A stretch of DNA of 64,000 nucleotides from Copromyces sp. CBS 386.78. Taxonomy: Eukaryota > Ascomycota > Sordariomycetes > Sordariales > Sordariaceae. This document shows positions 44,116 to 54,818 of the stretch, in pieces. The DNA is taken from the NCBI GenBank assembly GCA_030685235.1, contig MU839079.1, positions 372,001 through 436,000 on the forward strand, in the 5' to 3' direction. The position numbers were made by a program, and so were the translations under genes. How positions within the stretch are numbered: position 1 is the first letter of the stretch; each line of letters opens with the position of its first letter. A model generated the notes under the pieces. That model was not told the origin of the DNA and ran no database searches. It worked only from the letters and a program-made list of their open reading frames with translations.

Positions 44116-46374
44116 ATGCCCAAGAACGCTACAATCACGAGCTTCTTCAAGCCGGCCCCGCGGGACTCGCAGGACTCCCAAGGGAGCTCCCAGGCGCCCC
44201 AATCTTCGATCCCACGATCACCCATCCGGGCAGTCATGTCACCCTTCAAAATGCCTGGAACTCCAGGAACGGGTTTCAAGTCATCATTGCCTATCAGGTC
44301 TCCGATACCGCCGCCATATTCCCCGTTGACGCTTCTATCATCACCACTGAAGCCTCGGTCCACTGTAAAGCCGGTACGAGACCGAAATGCCGTCATCGGA
44401 GCATCCGACGAAGACGACGACGACGACAGCGACTTCATATCATCGGACGATGACCTGCCCGATCTCTTCGCGGAACCCAAGACCGAAGTACCTGTGTCGA
44501 TTCGAGCAAATGAAAGCCCGACGAGAGGGCCATCGTCAAAACGTGTGGCATCAGCCAAGTTCGTGGTGTCGCCCATCAACTTCAACAAGAAGCACAAGTT
44601 CGACATGAAGGCGATCTTGAAGCATACCGAGGCAGAGAAGAAGATAGCAGAGAGCGAGAAGCGGGTCGAGGAGCTCATGGCCGAGGATGAGGAGGAAAAG
44701 ACAGCAGAGCCACTGGCTGTCAAAAAGGAGGGCACCACGACCCTACATGATGACATATGCAACATGATGCCCGAAGCGGAAGACAGCCAGGAGGAGACCA
44801 AGAAGGAGAAGCTGCTAAGGGCCCTGAAGAGGACAGAAGCCACAAGTCAGAGGACACAATGGTACTTCTTTGACGACGACCATGGACACAAGGCCGTCGA
44901 TGATTTGTCCATAAGCTTCCGGAACAAGTTTCCCCAGCAGGCGGCTACCGGTGCTTGGAAAATCCTGGCACCACAAAAGGGGAGAATGGATCTGATCGAA
45001 CGCGGAGTTGCGTATCATCTTCAATGCAAGCTACAGAACATACCCGACGAGATCTTCATCTGGATCGTAGACGAGTTACCGTTCGTCAAGACAAGGAGGT
45101 TACGAGAGTCCAACCTCAGACTTCTAGGCATTTGTCCCGAGCAAGCAGGCCGACTACTCACACCCGACCGTATCACCCAACTCTTCCGCACCATCGGCAC
45201 GCCCAAGCGATGTCTCGAGACGCCATCATCAACATCAGAAGACAACAGCGAGCAAAAGAAGCCCGACCCCGGCCGTCCCTACAACATCGACAGAGACTGG
45301 AACCCCCTCCGCACCGTCCTGCGCATCCTCTCCGAGACCTCTGGCGGGCTCTCCATCAACTCCCTCACCCGCTCCACGACCCTCCTCCTCCGTCTGGGCA
45401 TGGACGCCCTCATCCGTCGCAATCCGGACCTACACTCCACCTTCCGACAAACGCTCATCCACCTCGTCGAAGCCGTGCCCTCCTCCTCCTTCGACGCCTT
45501 CTGCCTCTCCTGCTGCACCAGTCTCTACTCCCTAACCACGGACTCGTGTCTCCTCTCCGACGCTTTGCGGGCTCTGCCCTACCAAACCCCGAAACTAGTC
45601 AACCTCCGCCGCCGACTGGCTTTAGCCTTCCTCTTCGCCTCCGCTTCCACCTCCCTCTTCCCCTCCCCCTTCGGTCCCGGGTCTCTAGTCCCCTCCCCCA
45701 TCCAAGAGTTTTCTTCGAGGGACCCTTCCCAAACCTTCACCCTTCCTTTGTTGCTCGCCTACCTCGACATCTCTCCCCATTTTCAGACAACCCGCTCTTC
45801 CTCGTCAGCATATTACTTTGTCCTCTCTGCGCAAACCGACCTGTTACGGATAGCCATCGACGACGGCGACCCCCCTTCTTCTTCTTCTTCCACCCCTCCA
45901 GTTTCTTCCCGTTCTTCCTCCCTTCCGCCCCTCACCCGTCCGTCCGTCCGCTTTTCCGCCTCCAAATCAACCTCCAAATCGACAAACCCCGAAACAAAAC
46001 TCCACAACCGCCAAGTCGACCTCCTAACCAAACGCATCCGCACCCTCTGGTCCAACATCCACGACCAATCCGGCTCATCAGCCGAGATTTCTCGGCTGGA
46101 AGCCAAAGTCAAGCTGAAAGATCTCGAGAGAAAACTGGAGTGGGCGGTTAGGACGAAGCCGGTTAGTAGGGCGAATATTTTTGGGATGAGGTCTGGAATT
46201 GGTGGAGCGGGATCCGGAATACTAGGTGGAGGTGGTGGTGAGGATCAGGAGTTTGATAGCGAGGAGGAGAGGGAACGGGAGATGAAGAGGGAGAGGGAGG
46301 GGACGGAGCAGAAAATGTTTATGAGGAGGTTTTTGGGGAAGGGGATGGTGGCGGCGGCGAAGACGGATGTTTGA
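44116..46374 (+). CDS. Uncharacterised protein with N-terminal PIP-box-like motif, 752 aa
   Basis: Start taken at ATG 44116 (context GGCGCCATGC). The frame is open further upstream but only through a GTG at 44008, so there is no earlier ATG. The first residues MPKNATITSFFKPAPRDS place N-x-x-I-x-x-F-F at positions 4-11, a degenerate PCNA-interacting (PIP) motif at the very N-terminus, as in several replication and repair proteins. A Pro/Ser-rich region with possible SP/TP CDK sites (about 30-90) and an acidic run (SDEDDDDDSDF, near 98-108) follow. Residues about 280-610 look globular and helical (WYFFDDDHGHKAVDD, FIWIVDELPFVKTRRLRESN, LGICPEQAGRLLTPDRITQL). A coiled coil lies at about 660-705 (ISRLEAKVKLKDLERKLEWA). 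I do not recognise the globular family. A DNA replication or repair role is inferred only from the motif and architecture. Confidence 0.8.
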   Translation: MPKNATITSFFKPAPRDSQDSQGSSQAPQSSIPRSPIRAVMSPFKMPGTPGTGFKSSLPIRSPIPPPYSPLTLLSSPLKPRSTVKPVRDRNAVIGASDEDDDDDSDFISSDDDLPDLFAEPKTEVPVSIRANESPTRGPSSKRVASAKFVVSPINFNKKHKFDMKAILKHTEAEKKIAESEKRVEELMAEDEEEKTAEPLAVKKEGTTTLHDDICNMMPEAEDSQEETKKEKLLRALKRTEATSQRTQWYFFDDDHGHKAVDDLSISFRNKFPQQAATGAWKILAPQKGRMDLIERGVAYHLQCKLQNIPDEIFIWIVDELPFVKTRRLRESNLRLLGICPEQAGRLLTPDRITQLFRTIGTPKRCLETPSSTSEDNSEQKKPDPGRPYNIDRDWNPLRTVLRILSETSGGLSINSLTRSTTLLLRLGMDALIRRNPDLHSTFRQTLIHLVEAVPSSSFDAFCLSCCTSLYSLTTDSCLLSDALRALPYQTPKLVNLRRRLALAFLFASASTSLFPSPFGPGSLVPSPIQEFSSRDPSQTFTLPLLLAYLDISPHFQTTRSSSSAYYFVLSAQTDLLRIAIDDGDPPSSSSSTPPVSSRSSSLPPLTRPSVRFSASKSTSKSTNPETKLHNRQVDLLTKRIRTLWSNIHDQSGSSAEISRLEAKVKLKDLERKLEWAVRTKPVSRANIFGMRSGIGGAGSGILGGGGGEDQEFDSEEEREREMKREREGTEQKMFMRRFLGKGMVAAAKTDV

Positions 46375-46983
46375 AAGTGAATGGGGGTTTGTTGGGTTTG
46401 TTGGTGTTGGGGTGGATATATGGTAATGGTTGGATTTTGGGCGTAACGAGGAACTGTATAATGGTGTTGGAATTTGGAGGCCATTGGGTACGGCGTATTG
46501 CTGGGTTGTGTTTGTCTGTTTAGGTGCCTTGAGAACATGGACATGAAGAAGTGCGGAACGCGAATAGAGCGTCAAGTTACGTTCGCTGCTGTAGGCTGTC
46601 AGATGGTGCGCGAAGTCTCAAGAAAGTCCGAAAGCACAGGGTTGGTTCGAGCCAACAGCATGGGACAGTTGCTTTGCGTTGAACAAGGGGAACAGTAAAA
46701 ACAACTGTATCATACAAAAACTCTAACATGATAGCCCATGTATGCATTCATCCATCCATCCACAACCACCTGCTACTCTGCCAACCTTTTCTTGGCATAA
46801 CTTGTCTTGTCATTGAACATCATCAAACAACGAAGAGCCCCCATTGCTTTATCCTGACCCCAGCATCATTCCGCTCCGGGGCTTCGTTCACAGGGCCTCT
46901 TCCTTGAACATTAGGTGCCGTGACTCCTTTAAGGAAACCGACCCCTACTTTCATATTCATAACCGGCCGCAGAAGTGGCACGT
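46375..46983. other. Convergent 3' region
   Basis: A 0.6-kb space between the converging stops of the PIP-like gene and vma-4. It is GT-rich just after 46375. No gene is seen. Confidence 0.5.
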
Positions 46984-47832
46984 TTAGTCGAAGAACTTGC
47001 GGTTGGGGTTGTCGCCGAAAAGAGCCTTGCGCATCGCCGGGAGAGCGCTGTCCTTAAGCAAGTTCAACCTGGCCTCGAAGGTGTTGTTGATATCGATCTT
47101 GCCGTTTCCGCCGACAATGACGACACCACCAGCGCTATTTGTTGTTGTCTTCCGTTAGCATATCTTCTTCCTTCCTTGCTAGCAACTTGGCCAGAGTGAG
47201 TCAGTGGTGTAACCTACCTCCCCTCAGCAACGGGATTCTCCTCATCAATCGTCGCCTTAACATCCTTATCCGTCTTCTCCTTGTACTCCTTGCTCGCCGC
47301 CTCGCTCGCCTGCCTCACGACATCATAATCCGCCTTGCGCGCGCGGATCTGCAGCTCAGGCTCGTTCATGGCGTAGAAGCCCTCGAGGATCAGGCCCTTG
47401 AGGATGTCCTGGTAGCGGCCCTGGTCGCTTGTGGCCTCGCCCAGCTGGGCGCTGGCGGCCTCGAAGATGTCATCCAGAAGCTCCTGGCGCGCGCCAAGCA
47501 CCTTCAAACGTGTCTTGTTGGCCACCGTCGACCGCGTAATCTGCTGCGACATCTGCGCCTGCTTGAACTTCTTGGCGTAGGTCGAGTCGATGGCGTCCGT
47601 CTCTTGGCGGACCAGCTTGGACTTTTCAATGGCGAATTCCTCGTTGGCTTTGATCTCGATCTCGCGCGCTTTCTCTTCGGCTTCCTGCTTGATGAAGGCC
47701 GTCATCTTGCGAAGCTCTTGTCCGACCTGGTTCAGTAGCTTTTGTTAGCGCCGGCATCATCGCGAGGTATCTATCTGCAGGACTTTCGAATTGACCTACC
47801 TGATCGTCGGACAAGGCGTGAATTTGTGACAT
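46984..47832 (-). CDS. vma-4: V-type H+-ATPase subunit E, 230 aa
   Basis: Peripheral-stalk subunit E of the V1 sector, which with subunit G ties V1 to V0 in vacuolar and endosomal proton pumps. Exons 47800..47832 ([11 protein letters not shown]), 47218..47726 and 46984..47134, with introns of 73 and 83 bp. The N-terminal half is a long charged helix ([20 protein letters not shown] and following) that pairs with subunit G. The C-terminal globular domain includes [20 protein letters not shown], created by joining exons 2 and 3, and ends [19 protein letters not shown], strongly conserved in fungal subunit E. Length fits the family (about 226-233 aa). Splice sites are consensus and phases agree. 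Divergent from the NIPA transporter gene. Confidence 0.96.
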
Positions 47833-49364
47833 TTTGGCTGGTGGTTATAGAGGTATCCTAGGGAATAGGTTGTTTTTGTTGTTGTCGTGGTGGTGGTGGT
47901 GGTGGTTCGGTATAGGACCGGGTCGCCGAGGACGGGTTATCGAGGATGTGATGTCGTCGGTCGTCCTTGGGAGGGGAAGCTCACGCGGGCAGAGAGCTAA
48001 CTTGGATCGATATCGGGTATAAGGCGAAGAAGCGAAGTGTAGGAACGCTAAGGTGATCGCGATCTATCAAAAGTCGGAAAACAAGGCTGAAAGGGTATCG
48101 CAGTTGCTGGTATTGTTTAACGAAGGATATCGTTGAACGACGTCGACTAATAGATGTTGCCCGTTGACGCAGCTTGGGGGGGATGATGTTGGCTTGGCAT
48201 TGCCCGAAGGCTGGCAACAGCAACCCCGGCCCTGGACAATCTGGTAGTGGTCATCGGCCAACTCGTTGGCGCTGTAACGACGTCGCTCGCTGCACTCTTA
48301 TCGCTATACAGAGCAACACCAGGCATTATCGGCGGCACGCACTAGCCACAGCAAACCCCACCTTGGCGGGAAGCACCATCCATGGATGAAGCATCAGCCT
48401 CCTATCGGTATCGAATGCCTGCCGCTAAGGATGAATCGGGGGTCCATTTCCCTGTCGGCCAGTACCTAGCTGCAAGTGAGTGATGTCCGGAGAGAAGCAA
48501 TGGCCCGTGTCAGGTGATTGGACCCACCAGCCACTCACCGCGGTCGGTCACTCTTCATCGGGCAATCCCAGTCACTCAGGGCACAGCATTGACTGCCCGG
48601 ACATGTGCTGCAGATACGCTGCACTGCGCGTGAGAGCGTCGCGCTAGACCACCTCCAGACCCGTTTCGGTGACCCATGGCCGTGTTCTTTTGCAGAAACT
48701 AAAGAGTCCAGTCCAGGTTCGACGCCCGGTGGTTTGTTCCTTCATGCGTCAAGGCCCGATCCATACGCGTCTCATACAAGTTGCCCTGTCCTTTCCATTT
48801 TCAACAGTTAATGTTTCGTCTCTCGAATACAATTTCCCCCCTTCCACTACAAACCAAACCACTCCTTTCGTGATACCAGTCCGGTGAAGCATCCGAGATT
48901 TGCACTCAGTTGCAACAGGTCGATAGCTATTTCACCTGCCCTGAGACATCAGGGAGAAACACGCTAAAACAGTCCAATTGTCCAGCGAGGTCCCCACGGC
49001 CGCTAACGACCAACCTTATCGTCCTCTATCTACCTCGCTACCTTATACCTACGACCGACCGACTCGACCGTTTGCGACACACCTACGTACCAAGACTACC
49101 GAATTGAAACACACGACGACTTCCGCCTCCTCACCGATTGCGCACCTGACTTGGTCTTCGTGCGCTCGAATTACGTCGATACCATACCCAACAACCCTCT
49201 TTGTCGTTGTACAGATCCTCCCCTCGATCCAACAACTTGCCCGGACAACCTCAGTGACCGAGCGGCATCTCCGTCACGATATTCCCCCATGCAAACATAG
49301 CATAACAGCCGCCACCTCGCCCTCTGGCTGTCTGGGTGAAAGATAGCCTCAAATCACAGGCGCG
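47833..49364. promoter_or_regulatory. Divergent upstream region (vma-4 and NIPA gene)
   Basis: A 1.5-kb region between two divergent ATGs with no gene. It has normal composition and a GT-rich GGTGGT-type repeat near 47890-47910. A tRNA-like B-box near 48716 was examined and rejected. Confidence 0.45.
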
Positions 49365-51421
49365 ATGGGGCTCATTGGCGGCATCTCTCCTGGAGGGGGC
49401 ATTGCTGTAAGCTAAACCCAATACTCGACATCACTTCTTCCACCGATAACGTTCTGATCTTATGCGCAACTATGTAGCTCGGAATAATAGTCGGCTTGAT
49501 ATCCACGAGCGTCCAGAGTCTCGGCCTCACGCTACAACGCAAGTCACACATACTCGAAGATGAAAAAGGGCCCTACGATGTACGACGACCGCCTTACCGA
49601 AGAAGGAGGTGGCAGATAGGAATGGGCATGTTCATCATCTCCAACGTCGTCGGAAGCTCGGTTCAGATATCGGTCCTCCCTTTACCGGTCCTCTCGACTC
49701 TCCAAGCGTCCGGCTTGGTATTCAACTCGATTTGCGCCACCCTAATTCTCGGCGAACCGTTCACGAGGTGGTCATTATGGGGGACCTTGTTGGTCTGCGG
49801 CGGCGCAGTCTTGATCGCTATCTTCGGAGCTATTCCCTCGCCGGCGCATAAACTGAGCGAGTTGCTGGAGTTGCTGGGAAGAGGTCCCTTTGTGGCCTGG
49901 ATGGTGTTTCAGGCCATCCTCGTGCTGGGCATTGCGATCGCGACAGATGTGATCAGCAACTTCACGAAGTTGATGCAGCGCTCTCGGTTCCGCCTTGCTC
50001 GGGGTTTTGCGTACGGGTGCATAAGTGGCATCTTGTCTGCTCACTCCCTGCTGGTGGCCAAGTCAGCCGTCGAACTGCTCGTCAAGACGCTTGTGGACGG
50101 CGAAAATCAGTTCGTCCACTGGCAGTCCTGGGCCATTCTCGTGGCCCTTGTCACGCTCGCTCTCAGCCAACTCTACTACCTACACCGCGGCCTGAAACTG
50201 GTTTCGACCTCGGTTCTATACCCACTAATATTTTGCATCTATAACATCATCGCCATCCTGGATGGCCTAATCTACTTTGATCAGACCGAACTGATCAGCC
50301 CGCTCCAGGCGTGCCTAATCACCCTCGGCACCGTCATCCTTCTCACCGGTGTCCTGGCACTATCCTGGCGTCTACACGACGAACAACACACTCCCGGCGT
50401 TGGTCAGTCGACACTCGCCCCAGGAATGGGCCTGGTCGAAGACACAGACGCGGAAGACGACGAAGAGGCCGTCCTCCTCCGCTCCGACATTGAAGACGAG
50501 GAAGAACGGGTCGGCATTCCCTCCCCACGCTTATACAGCTACAGCACCTTCAGCACCAGCCAATCCCGACTACAAGGAGACGGCACCTCTCAAGGCGGGA
50601 GCGGCGGGCCCGTCCTGGTAACAGCACCACCAAAGCGGCAGCGTTCCCTCGCCGGCCAATCGATCCGTACCCTCCCTTCAAACAGATGGACCGAACGCGC
50701 CGAAATCTGGGACGAGCTCGAAGACCGCGACACGCCACCCGACCACTCCTCCCTCTCCTCCCCTGCCTTCCTCTCCAGCAGCAGGCGCCGCTCAACCACT
50801 TTACCCGTTACAAATCCCAACGAGGGTACCTCCCTCCTCCACCCGCGCCGAAGAGAAGTAAGCGATAGCCACAACCAGTTTGCGCCCAGAGCAGCCACCG
50901 ACCTCGCCTCGCCCCGACGGAACTTTCGGAGACGGAGAAAGTCCACTGGTTTCCCGGGTTTCATCCCGCGTAAGCCGTCAGCGACGACGGGAGCACCGCG
51001 GAAACCATCAGGTGGTGGTGGGCTGCAGGATATTTTCGGTGGGTTCCTGAGAGCGAGGTGGTGGAAGAATAAACCCAAGACTACACTGGGTGTGCCATCG
51101 TTGAGGGAGGAGGCGATAGTGGCTGCGAGGAATAGGATACATGAGGAAGAAGAAGAAGGGGAGGGGTTGTTGGAGGGTTATCAGCATCAACCCCAAGCCC
51201 AGGCCCAATACCAAGGGCAAGCAGCGTCGGGGTCAGGATCAGGGTCAGGGTCAGGGACACATAGTGAGAGGGTGTCTCCAAAGAATGGGCATAGAGGAAC
51301 CGAGGGGCGGTTATCACTCGATGGTGCACAAGGGCCAGGGCCGTCAACAAAAACAATAACAACAGGAGGAGGAGGGATAAGGAATAATGGGAGGCGCAAG
51401 GTTGATGATTCCCCGGTATAG
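49365..51421 (+). CDS. NIPA-type (DUF803) magnesium transporter, 661 aa
   Basis: Multi-span membrane protein of the NIPA/DMT fold, whose animal members carry Mg2+. Exon 1 is 49365..49406 (MGLIGGISPGGGIA) and exon 2 is 49478..51421; the 71-bp intron ends ATGTAG. Joining gives LGIIVGLISTSVQSLGLTLQ, the first membrane helix with the typical NIPA pattern. About nine hydrophobic helices follow up to residue 310 (for example SLWGTLLVCGGAVLIAIFGA and AWMVFQAILVLGIAIATDVI), with family signatures PLPVLSTLQASGLVFNSICA and STSVLYPLIFCIYNIIAILD. Residues about 325-661 are a long polar, Arg/Ser-rich tail with acidic clusters (EDTDAEDDEEAVLL) that short animal NIPAs lack; it is probably a cytosolic regulatory tail. 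No Met codon opens the frame in exon 2 before the first helix, so exon 1 is required. Confidence 0.9.
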
Positions 51422-52269
51422 TAGACCGCATGTGTTTGCTCAGGGTTGGGTTGGCGGCGCTTGGGGGTTCTGGCTTTGACTATTTTTTTTATCATTTTTC
51501 TTCTATAGGTAGAAGGGGTAGTAAGGAACGGGCTCAAGAGGGCTCAAGGGCAGGGGTGAATATTAATAAATATACCAGCAATTGACAGACGTATGTCGTG
51601 TTTGCCAGCCGGTGCTATCGTAAACTTTAAAGTTGTTAGTTGATCAAGACTTCTTTTCTTCTCTTTTGTGTTGTACCATAGAAACACTCGTCAAGCTCAC
51701 AACGGCTCAGACCTAGGATTATAACTAACTTAATGGGAGTTATGTCAGCAGCTTCTTTTGTAGTTTGTTAGGAGATGCTTGAAAAGTGCGACTGCCGGCG
51801 GTATGTACAGTAGTGTAATGCGACATCGAAATCTATATATATTTATAATTTTTATTTTTATATTGCTCGACAAGCAGACACTCGCCATGTTCATTGCGGT
51901 CGAAGGCGGAAACTGACCCAATTCAATTGAAAATGATTCCGACAGGATATTTCCTTAGTTCATAATCAGTTGTGAATTGACAATCTCAATAGATCGTTCG
52001 ATAGTTAGCATCCTCGCCATCTATCCATCTATCTATGAAATTTCCACAGTAGAAAGAAAACCATCAGCCCGCGAACGAAGATCCTTGTAAGAGAGCAAGT
52101 TATAAATTTTAAAACATTGAAAGTAGTCTACTTTCTAGCTATCCATATTATATCTTAACATTATTGTAAGAACGAAAAAGACAAACTGACGAACCCTGAA
52201 AGTCTTCCTCTTTATGCGCTGTGCAGAACACCCGGGATTCCTGAACCCAACGCCAAGCAGATCTTGCGT
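51422..52269. other. Convergent 3' region, AT-rich
   Basis: About 850 bp between converging genes with no ORF of note. AT-rich around 51830-51870 and 52090-52160, with an AATAAATA stretch near 51564 that could serve NIPA polyadenylation. Confidence 0.45.
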
Positions 52270-53426
52270 TTACTGCCCATCGCTACTCCAAGCACTAACA
52301 TTGCCATTGATATTGCCGTTCACACCACCGTCCTCTCCCTGGATAATATCGAGAGCACCCGGCTGAGAATAATCCTCATCCCATGGCCATTGCATCTGGT
52401 GAGCCTCTTGAGGAGGGAACTGGAAGGCAAACTGGGACGATGATTGAACGGGGTGTTGACTCTGCGGAAGAAGAGGGGACAAACTGAAGGGGGGAGTGGG
52501 AGGGTAAGCGCTGCTGTGGCTGGCGTTAGAGGGTTCAAGGAAGCTATTGCCCAACTTGGTGTTGCCATCGATGTTGCCATTGATGTTACCGTTGGTAAAC
52601 CCGTTGAAGTCGCCGTTGATAACCCCGTTGAAGTTACCGTTCATATACCCATTCGCATGCTCACCATTCTTGTTCGTGTCCCCGCTGTTGTACCCGGCAA
52701 ACTTCTGATCGGGGCATTATTAAGCTCGATAAGTTTACCGAAGGTATCGCCATTGATATGCCCGTTAGCATTACCATTCGCATTCCCCTTCGTATACCCA
52801 TTGGTAAGACCATTGGTAAACTCATTCATATTCATGTTCCCACTGTTGTTTTTGAGGGTGAGGTTACCGAACGTATCACCATTGATATGCCTGTTAGCAT
52901 TACCGTTAGCATGCTCGTTCGCATGTCCGCTAGCAAGGCCATTGGTAAGTCCAATCATGTTCGCGTCTCCGCTGTTGTGCCTGGCCGGATTCTGAATTAT
53001 AACATCATCAACCTCGATGAGATTACCGGAGGTATGGTCATTGGTAAGCTTCTTAGGGCCACGCTTCTTGGGTTTGTGACCCCTTGGTTTAGCCGTAACA
53101 GCGTTACGAGCTCTCTTTTGCTGCCTGCGCTCAAGCTTGGGATCGTTCCCGAGCGCAAAGTTCCGTTTCCGCTTATCAAGCAACGAATAACTCGGCTCCG
53201 GGGTCCCGGTCGTATTGTTGATGCCTTCCGACAAAGCAGTCGAGGGCCTCTGTACCTGCTGTTCTTGTGGTGGTGATCCGTTGACGTTACCGGCCGCATG
53301 TCCATCCGTATGTCCCTTTGCATGTCCGCTGGCAAGACCATTGGTGAGCCCATTCACGTGCGCCCTTTCACCGTCGTACCCGGCTGGATTCCCATTGGCG
53401 GTTCCGTTGTACGAATTCGCGTGATC
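52270..53426 (-). CDS. Asn-Gly repeat protein with AT-hook-like motif; apparent frameshift
   Basis: Two overlapping frames on the minus strand look like one protein. The 5' frame (53426 to 52641) starts in DHANSYNGTANGNP, after an in-frame stop, so an upstream exon is needed. It has a basic region (residues RKRNF, KLERRQQKRARN) and an AT-hook-like stretch (KPRGHKPKKRGPKK), then repeats full of NG dipeptides (LTNGLASGHA, NANGHINGDTFG). The 3' frame (about 52722 to 52270) continues the NG repeats (YMNGNFNGVINGDFNG) and ends in a Pro/Gln/aromatic-acidic tail (PPTPPFSLSPLL, QWPWDEDYSQ) typical of activation domains. Compared with an earlier repeat unit, one base is missing near 52705-52712, which explains the switch. 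It is a pseudogene, a sequencing error or an unusual junction. A nuclear regulator is a guess. Confidence 0.45.
52560..53420 (-). repeat. Degenerate coding repeats (Asn-Gly modules)
   Basis: Imperfect direct repeats, read on the minus strand. Units start with GGTAAxCTxATCGAG-like DNA near 53028, 52869 and 52742 (spacing about 159 and 127 bp). They share ACAACAGCGGxGACxCGAAC and a run of AATGG/AACGG hexamer-like steps encoding NG pairs. A partial unit precedes them near 53380 and the run decays into short NG steps toward 52560. Confidence 0.75.
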
Positions 53427-53430
53427 TTAG

Positions 53431-54040
53431 TCAAGGAGGGATTGCTGATGTTTTTTTATGAGATGGTGCCGTCTGATGATGCTCCTCGTTCCAAATCAAT
53501 GGCATGATATTGATAGGTATAATCCCGTACACAGGCCTGTCTGCATCCTTGTTCTCCTGATCCTCACTCGGGTACTGATACTCTGGTTTGTTGTCCAATT
53601 CCATCTTCCACCTTTCGCATTGGTAGATCACTTTCGCAATCCTGAGAAGCTCTTCCGCACAGCCGAGTTTGAAAGAAAAGTGCTTTTCGTTCAAGAGAAC
53701 GGGAATAATGAAATGTTAGAGCTGTTTTGTTTTAAACCCACATATAATGGTTTTGGATCCCGGTGAGATATTAAGAGAGTTGGAAGAGTTAAAACTTACC
53801 CGTAGATTCAGACCATGAATCCTCCGACGAGTATTGCTCATTGAATGAGTGATCGAGTTGGCTACTTTTGGCAATGTTTCTGGATGTATGATAGCGAATG
53901 CTGATGTTGGATCTTTTCGGCACAGCGTTGTTAATCAGGGAGTACCTTAGTAAGCAGACGTCGTGTGTTGAACGGAGGAAAAAGAACTCGAGGGTTCCAA
54001 CAGACACTCCCGTTCCCGCCTTTTTGGAGCCGAGCATCAT
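53431..54040 (-). CDS. Possible upstream exons of the Asn-Gly repeat gene
   Basis: Two minus-strand coding-like blocks. The first runs from an ATG at 54040 to about 53800 (KRSNISIRYHTSRNIAKSSQ, then SEDSWSEST) and meets a perfect donor, GTAAGT, at 53799. The second, about 53679-53431, reads KHFSFKLGCAEELLRIAKVI and ERWKMELDNKPEYQYP with balanced amino acid use. The exact acceptors, and how the second block joins the Asn-Gly exon, cannot be fixed by eye; phases do not match with the obvious sites. Position, strand and the lack of an ATG in the downstream exon suggest a single gene. The family is not recognised. Confidence 0.3.
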
Positions 54041-54818
54041 TTTCACGTTTCAAGGGAAAGAACGGACATCGGAAGTCGTAAAGGTACCGTGAGACCAGAC
54101 ACGGCAAGTCCAACCGGATGTCTGGTGGGTATCACCTACCCGATAAGCAACTTCACAATTTCAGTTCAGGTAGGAGCAGGCAGAGAAGCTTAAGCAATAA
54201 AACAAGGCAAGAGCATAGGAGTCCACGGATTGTTAAGGTACCCGTACCTCTAGCCTGCCGGGCTAACAACACTGGCCGACAGGAAATACTGAAGCAAAAC
54301 ACGCTAACATTTGGGAACGAAACCTAATCGAATAAGAACACAATGTGAGTGAGCGAGCGAGTGTTCTTGATGGGTCTCATTTGTCTACCGGTGGATTTGA
54401 GAAGCGAGCGTGAAGTTGCTGTTTACTAGACGAGGTAGGTATTGCTCATTTTCGCGATCCAGCCGTGGTACTGTTTGCCAATTTAACCAGAAACCCCCAC
54501 CGGGAAAATGACCCAAACAGCCAGCCGAGTAAGTGTTTCGTGTGTGTAAAGGCGTTACGGGCTTTGGTGTGATCATAATGTTATGTTCGAACCGCCCGCC
54601 ACCTGTCCTCTCACAGCCTCCAACCCCGCGGTCTGTTTGATTCGTTCATTCGTTCGGTGTGGTCCATACGGGGACTCTTTCCCGCTTGTTCGGCATTGCC
54701 GTTCCTTTCCTTCTCTTCTCGGTCATGACAGATAATCAGCCAGCATCATCGCGCGCGCAAGGCAGATTTGTGCATGCCCATCTTTGAATGTCGTCGTCCC
54801 TCGCTTGTGTAACCCTCT
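54041..54818. other. Intergenic region
   Basis: About 780 bp between two minus-strand genes. It contains upstream sequence of the Asn-Gly gene and the 3' UTR of pls1. No gene is seen. Confidence 0.5.

Noticed and set aside
44955..46151. 398-codon Pro/His/Arg-rich ORF overlapping the PIP-like gene
   Set aside because: Alternative frame of a GC-biased coding region with very skewed composition; no start context or domain.
46590..46665. Hairpin GTTGGTTCGAGCCAAC resembling a T-arm
   Set aside because: The loop is 6 nt, not 7, and the D-arm and acceptor do not fold.
48640..48740. Possible tRNA with a GGTTCGACGCC B-box
   Set aside because: A 6-bp ACCACC/GGTGGT pairing exists but is incompatible with the T-arm position; T-stem has a mismatch and there is no D-arm or T-run terminator.
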